Source: Planctomycetes bacterium RIFCSPHIGHO2_12_FULL_52_36
Lineage (GTDB): Bacteria > Planctomycetota > Brocadiia > Brocadiales > Bathyanammoxibiaceae
Direction: 5' to 3'
Assembly: GCA_001828545.1 (NCBI GenBank)
Contig: MHYW01000042.1
Coordinates: forward strand, 1 to 11,137
Length of the DNA stretch: 11,137 bases
The notes below the pieces were generated by a model that did no database searches, was not told the origin of the DNA, and was given only the letters and a program-made list of their open reading frames with translations. Each line of letters begins with the position of its first letter. Position 1 is the stretch's first letter. Position numbers and translations under genes: made by a program. Positions 4,583-9,741 of the stretch are shown piece by piece.

Positions 4583-6271
4583 ATGGCAAAAACAGGTGCA
4601 CAAATCCTGGTAGACATGCTGATTAAGAAAGGGGTGGAGTACGTCTTTGGCATCCCTGGGGGTGCGGTACTGCCGCTCTTTGATACCCTCTACGACTCCC
4701 CCATAAAGTTCATCCTTACCAGGCACGAACAGGGGGCGGGACATGCGGCCGATGGTTATGCCAGGGCCACTGGGAAGGTGGGCGTCTGCCTGGTCACCTC
4801 CGGCCCAGGGGCTACCAACCTTACTACGGCCATTGCCACCGCCTTTATGGATTCTACCCCCATGGTGGCCATTACGGGCCAGGTGAAACGCAAATTCATC
4901 GGAAGCGATGCCTTCCAGGAGGCCGATATCACGGGCATCACCCGTCCCATCACCAAACATAATTACCTCATCAAAGACATCAGAGACCTCCCCGGGGCAG
5001 TTAACGAGGCATTTCACATCGCCAGTACCGGCAGGTGCGGCCCAGTGGTGATAGACCTGCCCGTGGACATCACCACGGAGACCTGGGATGGTGCAATCCC
5101 GGAAGAGGTGAATCTGCCAGGCTACAAACCCCGTTATCAGGGTAACCCGAGACAGATACGCCTTGCCGCCGAGACCATCAACCACTCCAGAAGGCCAGTG
5201 GTCTACACCGGCGGTGGCATCATCCACTCGGGCTGTCACAAAGAACTACTGGAGATGGCAGAAAGAGGCAACTTCCCCGTTACCACCACACTCATGGGCC
5301 TGGGAGGTTTTCCGGAAGACCACGAACTCTCGCTGGGCATGCTGGGCATGCACGGTACCCTATACGCCAACCATGCCGTCACGGAATGCGACCTGCTTAT
5401 CGCCATCGGAGCCAGATTTGACGACAGGATCACCGGCAAGCTGGATGAGTTCGCTCCACATGCAAAGATTATTCACATAGACATAGACCCGGCCTCCATC
5501 AGCAAGAATATCAAGGTAGACGTCCCCGTGGTGGGTGACGCCAAGAACACACTGGCGGAACTCCTCCCCCTGATACAGCCCGCGGAGAGGAGAGAGTGGC
5601 TAGAAAAGATAAAGGAGTGGAAGGAAAAATACCCCCTTTCCTACGACAACTCCGGTGTGCTGCCTAAACCCCAATACATCATTGAGCAAATCTGGGAGGT
5701 TACCAAGGGTGACGCCATCATCACCACGGAGGTGGGACAGCACCAGATGTGGACTGCCCAGTATTACACCTTTACCAGGCCGCGCACCCTGATATCCTCA
5801 GGAGGGCTTGGCACTATGGGCTTCGGTTTCCCTGCCGCCATAGGCGCACAGTTGGGTTGCCCGGATAAGACCGTGATAGACATTGCAGGAGACGGCAGCT
5901 TCCAGATGAACATCCAGGAACTAGCCACAGTGGTCCACCACAAGCTCCCCGTGAAGGTAGCCATCATGAATAACGGCTATCTGGGGATGGTCCGCCAGTG
6001 GCAGGAACTCTTTTACAAGAAAAGGTACTCCCAGACCCATCTGGAGGGCAACCCAGACTTTGTCAAGGTGGCCGAGGCCTATGGAGCTAAAGGCTTTCGA
6101 GTGGAACGCAAGGAGGAGGTAAGGCCAGTGCTTGAGAAGGCCATGGCCATAAAAGGTCCAGTGGTGATTGACTTCAAGATTGGGGAGGAAGAAAACGTCT
6201 TCCCCATGATACCAGCAGGCAAGACCGTCAAGGATGCCATCAGGGAAGGCACTTTTGGAGGGATGGCCTAA
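4583..6271 (+). CDS. ilvB: Acetolactate synthase, large (catalytic) subunit
   Basis: A ThDP-, FAD- and Mg-dependent enzyme that condenses two pyruvates to 2-acetolactate, or pyruvate with 2-ketobutyrate to acetohydroxybutyrate. This is the first common step of branched-chain amino-acid synthesis. The 562-residue length is typical. The N-terminal PYR domain holds GIPGGAVLPLFD (23-34) and RHEQGAGHAADGYARA (47-62) with catalytic Glu49, followed by the LVTSGPGATN block. The C-terminal PP domain has the ThDP/Mg motif, from GDGSFQMN (436 onward) to MNNGYLGMVRQWQ (462-474), with Asp437 and Asn464 as the expected metal ligands. ATG 4583 starts AKTGAQILVD, a normal family start, preceded by a purine-rich gagag rather than a strong Shine-Dalgarno site. 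The regulatory subunit ilvN follows after 127 bp of repeats. It acts in the cytoplasm as a holoenzyme with IlvN. Anabolic AHAS fits better than catabolic ALS because of the FAD-type sequence and ilvN. Confidence 0.97.
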   Translation: MAKTGAQILVDMLIKKGVEYVFGIPGGAVLPLFDTLYDSPIKFILTRHEQGAGHAADGYARATGKVGVCLVTSGPGATNLTTAIATAFMDSTPMVAITGQVKRKFIGSDAFQEADITGITRPITKHNYLIKDIRDLPGAVNEAFHIASTGRCGPVVIDLPVDITTETWDGAIPEEVNLPGYKPRYQGNPRQIRLAAETINHSRRPVVYTGGGIIHSGCHKELLEMAERGNFPVTTTLMGLGGFPEDHELSLGMLGMHGTLYANHAVTECDLLIAIGARFDDRITGKLDEFAPHAKIIHIDIDPASISKNIKVDVPVVGDAKNTLAELLPLIQPAERREWLEKIKEWKEKYPLSYDNSGVLPKPQYIIEQIWEVTKGDAIITTEVGQHQMWTAQYYTFTRPRTLISSGGLGTMGFGFPAAIGAQLGCPDKTVIDIAGDGSFQMNIQELATVVHHKLPVKVAIMNNGYLGMVRQWQELFYKKRYSQTHLEGNPDFVKVAEAYGAKGFRVERKEEVRPVLEKAMAIKGPVVIDFKIGEEENVFPMIPAGKTVKDAIREGTFGGMA

Positions 6272-6398
6272 AAAAGGTCAAAGTTCAAAGTCTAAATGAC
6301 AAATAAAATCCAAAGTCCAAATTCTAAATTTGGCATTTGAGCTTTGGCATTTGAATTTCATTTGTAATTTGGGTTTTGACATTTGGGTTTAACTAAAA
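6272..6398. repeat. AT-rich fold-back repeat between ilvB and ilvN
   Basis: This 127-bp gap is markedly AT-rich compared with the genes. It is built of short words such as tcaaagt, ccaaagtcc, catttga and tttggcat. A perfect 7-bp stem ccaaatt/aatttgg (6317-6323 and 6327-6333) is enclosed by ccaaag (6310-6315) and ctttgg (6342-6347), and caaat/atttg words continue the fold outward. It sits where closely coupled ilvB-ilvN genes would normally be nearly adjacent. No promoter is convincing, and there is no Shine-Dalgarno site before ilvN. Confidence 0.6.
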
Positions 6399-6881
6399 AT
6401 GAGACACGTCATCACAGCCCTAGTAGAGAACAAGGTCGGCGTCCTGGCTAGGATTGTGGGCCTCTTCACCAGCAGGGGATTCAATATTGACAGCCTCACG
6501 GTAGGTGAGACGGAAAACCCAGAACTCTCCAGGCTCACCGTAGTGGTCAAGGGAGACGATGCCACCATAGAACAGGTCCGCAAGCAATTGGGGAAGGTCA
6601 TTGACGTCATCAAGGTCATAGACCTCACCGAGACCCCCTACGTGGAGAGGGACTTGTTACTGGTAAAGGTCAACGTCCCCCCAGGAAAGAGGGGAGAGAT
6701 ACTGGAGATAGTGGACGTCTTCCGTGGAAAGATAATAGACGTGGGACAGAAGGACTTGATTATAGAGTTGTCGGGAACCGAGGACAAACTGGAGGCCATG
6801 ATTAAGCTCCTCCACACCTACGGCATCAAGGAGATGGCCCGCACAGGCCAGATTGCAATGGCAAGGGGAACCAAACAATAG
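6399..6881 (+). CDS. ilvN: Acetolactate synthase, small (regulatory) subunit
   Basis: Regulatory subunit that stimulates the IlvB catalytic subunit and confers feedback inhibition, usually by valine. The 160 residues contain an N-terminal ACT domain (about 2-75) beginning RHVITALVENKVGVLARI, and a C-terminal ALS_ss_C domain (about 80-155) with RDLLLVKVNVPPGKRGEILEI. Positions equivalent to residues linked with valine sensitivity in E. coli IlvH (Asn11, Gly14, Asn29) are conserved, so valine feedback is plausible. ATG 6399 is the family start; no Shine-Dalgarno site is seen. The upstream gap is filled by AT-rich repeats, and the downstream gap of 65 bp to ilvC contains a palindromic repeat. 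IlvN and IlvH cannot be distinguished from sequence alone, so the symbol is conventional. Confidence 0.95.
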   Translation: MRHVITALVENKVGVLARIVGLFTSRGFNIDSLTVGETENPELSRLTVVVKGDDATIEQVRKQLGKVIDVIKVIDLTETPYVERDLLLVKVNVPPGKRGEILEIVDVFRGKIIDVGQKDLIIELSGTEDKLEAMIKLLHTYGIKEMARTGQIAMARGTKQ

Positions 6882-6887
6882 GGGCTG

Positions 6888-6914
6888 GTAGCCGCAGGCT
6901 TTAGCCTGCGCATC
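6888..6914 (+). repeat. 27-bp palindromic repeat (copy 2) between ilvN and ilvC
   Basis: The core cgcaggctttagcctgcg (6893-6910) is the exact reverse complement of 1486-1503, and flanking gtag and atc are shared as well. The stem is 7 bp with a 4-base loop. It lies between the ilvN stop and the ilvC ribosome-binding site and could modulate mRNA stability between the two genes. Confidence 0.75.
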
Positions 6915-6946
6915 GGGGCGGACAACAGCAAAGGAGCAACGAAGTA

Positions 6947-7942
6947 ATGGCAAAAATGTACTACGATAAAAACGCAAACCTTAAATACCTGAAGGGCAAA
7001 AAGCTCTCAGTCATAGGCTACGGCAGTCAGGGCAGGGCCCAGGCCCAGAACGCAAGGGATAGCGGGGTGGAGGTATTCATCGGCCTCCGGCCCGAAGGGG
7101 CCAGCTTTACCCAGGCCAAAAAAGACGGCTTTAAGGTCCTCAATATCCCGGAGGCATCCCAGGAAGGGGGCATTATCCACATACTCCTCCCAGACGAGGT
7201 ACAGCCCGGTATATACAACGACCATATAAGACCCTATCTCAAAAAAGGAAAGACCCTGGGCTTCTCCCACGGTTTCAACATACACTACCACCAGATTGTC
7301 CCCACCCCCGATATAGACGTCATCATGGTCGCCCCCAAGGGCCCTGGGAGATTGGTGAGGACGGAATACCAGAAAGGCGGGGGTGTACCATGCCTCCTGG
7401 CCATCTACCAGGACGTATCAGGCAAGGCCAAGGACGTGGCCCTTGCCTATGCCATGGCCATCGGCGGCACAAGGGCAGGGGTCATTGAGACCACCTTCGC
7501 AGAAGAGACGGAGACAGACCTCTTTGGTGAGCAGACAGTCCTGTGCGGCGGCGTCAGTGCCCTGGTCAAGGCAGGTTTTGAGACACTGGTGGAGGCGGGC
7601 TACCAGCCCGAACTGGCCTATTTTGAGTGCTTCCACGAACTCAAACTCATCGTAGACCTCTTCTACGAGGGCGGTCTAGCCCACATGCGCAAATCCATAA
7701 GCAACACCGCCGAGTTTGGCGACCTGACCAGAGGCCCAAGGATAGTCAATGAAGAGACCAAGAAGGAGATGAAAAAAATCCTCTCCGAGATACAGACAGG
7801 CAGGTTTGCCAAGGAATGGGTACTGGAGAACAAGGCCGGGGCCCCCTCCTTTGAGGCCCTCCGCGCCAGAGAGAAAGACCTGCTCATTGAGAAGGTGGGC
7901 AAGGAACTCCGCAAGAAGATGGGGTGGATTGAGGCCAAATAG
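6947..7942 (+). CDS. ilvC: Ketol-acid reductoisomerase (class I)
   Basis: Converts 2-acetolactate or acetohydroxybutyrate to the dihydroxy acids by Mg-dependent alkyl migration and NAD(P)H reduction, the second step after IlvBN. At 331 residues it is the short class I form. The Rossmann motif is VIGYGSQG (22-29). Expected catalytic residues are His108 (FSHGFNIHY), Lys131 (APKGPGRLVR), Asp191 and Glu195 (TDLFGEQ), Glu227 and Glu231 (ECFHELKLIVDL) and Ser252 (SISNTAE). The cofactor-selectivity loop after the second strand reads GLRPEGAS (46-53), with a glutamate and one serine. ATG 6947 is preceded by AAGGAG with 10-nt spacing, the clearest Shine-Dalgarno site in the ilv group; a second ATG is at codon 4. 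It is 65 bp after ilvN and 111 bp before leuA. Confidence 0.97.
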   Translation: MAKMYYDKNANLKYLKGKKLSVIGYGSQGRAQAQNARDSGVEVFIGLRPEGASFTQAKKDGFKVLNIPEASQEGGIIHILLPDEVQPGIYNDHIRPYLKKGKTLGFSHGFNIHYHQIVPTPDIDVIMVAPKGPGRLVRTEYQKGGGVPCLLAIYQDVSGKAKDVALAYAMAIGGTRAGVIETTFAEETETDLFGEQTVLCGGVSALVKAGFETLVEAGYQPELAYFECFHELKLIVDLFYEGGLAHMRKSISNTAEFGDLTRGPRIVNEETKKEMKKILSEIQTGRFAKEWVLENKAGAPSFEALRAREKDLLIEKVGKELRKKMGWIEAK

Positions 7943-7951
7943 TTAGGGGGC

Positions 7952-8019
7952 AGGGATTAGGGGACAGGGATTAGAAAAAATTTATTTCCCTGGTCCCTGT
8001 CCCCTGTCCCCTGATCCCT
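7952..8019. repeat. agggattagggg-type long hairpin between ilvC and leuA
   Basis: The 19-nt arms 7952-7970 (agggattaggggacaggga) and 8001-8019 (cccctgtcccctgatccct) pair at 17 of 19 positions, with wobble possible at the others. The 30-nt spacer contains an A/T-rich segment and another ccctggtccctgt unit. It is close in wording to 4436-4491. It could end ilvBNC transcripts or protect their 3' ends. Confidence 0.7.
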
Positions 8020-8021
8020 AG

Positions 8022-8047
8022 TTTGGGGGGGCGTATTTTTGTAAAAT
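8022..8047 (+). promoter_or_regulatory. Candidate leuA promoter, possibly leaderless
   Basis: The -10 candidate TAAAAT (8042-8047) lies in tttttgtaaaat, nearly identical to the block before ilvB. The upstream TTTGGG (8022-8027) is a poor -35 at 14-bp spacing. A start about 7 nt after the -10 box would fall on the leuA ATG (8054), implying a leaderless transcript. No Shine-Dalgarno site is present. Confidence 0.35.
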
Positions 8048-8053
8048 GGATTT

Positions 8054-9574
8054 ATGAAAAAGATAATTGTATTTGACACCACTCTCAGAGACGGGGAGCA
8101 ATCTGCGGGGGTGAGCCTCAACATACACGAAAAACTCCAGATAGCCCATCAACTGGCCCGTTTGGGGGTGGACGTCATTGAGGCAGGATTCCCCGTTGCC
8201 TCCCAGGGGGATTTTGATGCGGTAAAGGCCGTTGCGAAAGAGCTACGGGGCGTTACCGTGGCCGGGCTGGCCAGGGCCCTGGAGAAGGACATCCAGAGGG
8301 CGGCAGAGGCCCTCAATCCTGCCGAGAGACCGCGCATCCACGTATTCCTCGCTACCTCAGAGATTCACCGACAGCACAAGCTCAAGAAGGCGAAGGAGGA
8401 GATACTCCGCCAGGCCAGGGAGTCTGTGGCACTGGCCAGGAGCCTCGTCTCAGACGTGGAGTTTTCCCCCGAAGACGCCTCCAGGACAGAGCTGGCCTTC
8501 CTGAAGGAGGTGGTAGAGGCCGTCATAGAGGCCGGTGCCACTACCGTGAACATACCTGACACCGTGGGCTATGCAGTCCCTGAGGAGTACGCCTCCCTCA
8601 TCAGTTACCTCAAAAAAGAGGTAAAAAACATGGGCAAGGCCCGTCTCAGCGTTCACTGCCATAACGACCTCGGTCTCGCCACCGCCAACAGCCTTGCCGC
8701 CATCAGGGCCGGGGCCGACCAGGTGGAGTGTACCATCAACGGCATTGGGGAGAGGGCAGGTAACGCCGCATTGGAAGAGGTGGTCATGGCCCTCCACACC
8801 CGCCGAGATTCTTTTGATTTCACCACCGGTATCAACACCAAAGAGATTATCCATACCAGCCGCCTGGTATCGGGCCTGACGGGCCTGAGGGTACAGCGCA
8901 ACAAGGCCATCGTGGGGGAGAACGCCTTCGCCCACTCCTCAGGCGTCCATCAGGACGGCGTCATTAAAGAGAGGACTACCTACGAGATAATGAAACCCGA
9001 GGATATTGGCCTCACCAGGACCAGACTGCCCCTGGGGAAGCTGTCGGGCAGGAGGGCCTTTATAGAGAAGCTCAAGGAACTGGGCTACGGCCATCTGACG
9101 GAGAAGGAGGTAGTAGAGGCCTTCGGTGAATTCAAGGCCCTTGGGGATAAGAAAAAACTCATCTATGACGAGGACATTGAGGCCATAGTGGTGAATATAC
9201 TGGAGGAGGCCCCCCCTATTTACAGGCTGGATAGTCTGAGGATAGACTGCGGCCCCGGCACTACGCCCCTGGCAGAGGTACGCCTCCGCACCAGGGATGA
9301 CAAGATAGTGGAGAATGCCACCATCGGGGACGGCCCAATTGATGCCCTCTTCAAGGCCATTGACCTGGTAACGGGGGTTCCTGGCAAACTCCTGGACTAT
9401 AACGTAAGGGCCATCACCAGCGGCAAGGACGCCCTGGGGGAGGTGAGCGTAGAGGTGGACGTAGAGGGCAAGTCCTACAGGGGCAGGGCCATCAGCGTGG
9501 ACATCATTGAGGCCAGCGCCAGGGCATATCTGAACGTCATTAATAGAATTGTCCAGAAGACGGCTGGGACATAA
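8054..9574 (+). CDS. leuA: 2-isopropylmalate synthase
   Basis: Catalyses condensation of acetyl-CoA with 2-ketoisovalerate, the committed step of leucine synthesis. The 506-residue length is that of the bacterial LeuA type 1 family. The TIM-barrel catalytic domain starts FDTTLRDGEQSAGVSLN (7-23), with metal ligand Asp13. HCHNDLGLATANSL (201 onward) supplies His201 and His203, and the GERAGNAALEEV segment gives the fourth ligand, Asn237. HSSGVHQDG (around 296) and GKLSGRRAF (around 330) belong to the connecting subdomains. The C-terminal LeuA dimer domain (about 385-503) is present, so leucine feedback inhibition is expected. Homocitrate and citramalate synthases share the barrel, but the ilv context and full regulatory domain favour LeuA. 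ATG 8054 is the normal family start. It has no Shine-Dalgarno site and follows a TAAAAT box directly. leuB/leuCD are not in the window. Confidence 0.95.
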   Translation: MKKIIVFDTTLRDGEQSAGVSLNIHEKLQIAHQLARLGVDVIEAGFPVASQGDFDAVKAVAKELRGVTVAGLARALEKDIQRAAEALNPAERPRIHVFLATSEIHRQHKLKKAKEEILRQARESVALARSLVSDVEFSPEDASRTELAFLKEVVEAVIEAGATTVNIPDTVGYAVPEEYASLISYLKKEVKNMGKARLSVHCHNDLGLATANSLAAIRAGADQVECTINGIGERAGNAALEEVVMALHTRRDSFDFTTGINTKEIIHTSRLVSGLTGLRVQRNKAIVGENAFAHSSGVHQDGVIKERTTYEIMKPEDIGLTRTRLPLGKLSGRRAFIEKLKELGYGHLTEKEVVEAFGEFKALGDKKKLIYDEDIEAIVVNILEEAPPIYRLDSLRIDCGPGTTPLAEVRLRTRDDKIVENATIGDGPIDALFKAIDLVTGVPGKLLDYNVRAITSGKDALGEVSVEVDVEGKSYRGRAISVDIIEASARAYLNVINRIVQKTAGT

Positions 9575-9733
9575 TTCTCCCCTCTAAAAAGAGGGGTAAG
9601 GGGTGTGTAATTCCCCTCTAACACCTCCCCGTCCCTCCTTGATAGGAGGGAGAGGGGCTAGTGGTGTGTTATTTTCCCTCTAATAAGAGGGGCTAGGGGT
9701 GTGTACACCTCCCAACCCTCCTTTTTAGGAGGG
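9575..9733. repeat. Array of cccctc/gagggg and ccctcct/aggaggg hairpins between leuA and aroDE
   Basis: The leuA-aroDE gap carries four small hairpins: cccctc/gagggg (9579-9584, 9591-9596), ccctcct/aggaggg (9633-9639, 9644-9650), ccctct/agaggg (9676-9681, 9686-9691) and ccctcct/aggaggg (9716-9722, 9727-9733). Two hairpins are followed by aggggtgtgt- or agtggtgtgt-type words, and related acacctccc words lie between them. The pattern suggests repeated insertion or amplification of one element. The first hairpin, 4 bp past the leuA stop, could act as an attenuator of read-through, but no U-tract follows. Confidence 0.7.
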
Positions 9734-9741
9734 ATAAAAGT
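9716..9741 (+). promoter_or_regulatory. Repeat-derived, possibly sequestered ribosome-binding site of aroDE
   Basis: AGGAGGG (9727-9733) lies 8 nt before the aroDE ATG, a near-ideal Shine-Dalgarno site. The same seven bases form the right arm of a 7-bp hairpin with ccctcct (9716-9722) and loop tttt. The repeat therefore both supplies the ribosome-binding site and could hide it when folded. Confidence 0.55.

Noticed and set aside
4496..5239. A 247-codon open frame on the minus strand across the ilvB start
   Set aside because: It lies opposite the strongly conserved ilvB PYR domain, shows no recognisable domain and has biased composition typical of antisense shadow frames.
6376..6381. Perfect TTGACA as a -35 box for ilvN
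   Set aside because: The matching -10 position at 17-bp spacing would lie on the ilvN start codon and has no TATAAT-like sequence; the hexamer is part of an AT-rich repeat.
8450..8935. A 161-codon minus-strand open frame inside leuA
   Set aside because: It is antisense to the metal-binding region of leuA, has no recognisable family and no ribosome-binding site supporting it.
9575..9733. Possible CRISPR array in the repeated hairpins between leuA and aroDE
   Set aside because: The units are unequal, have no constant-length unique spacers, and no cas gene is present; they are palindromic intergenic repeats.
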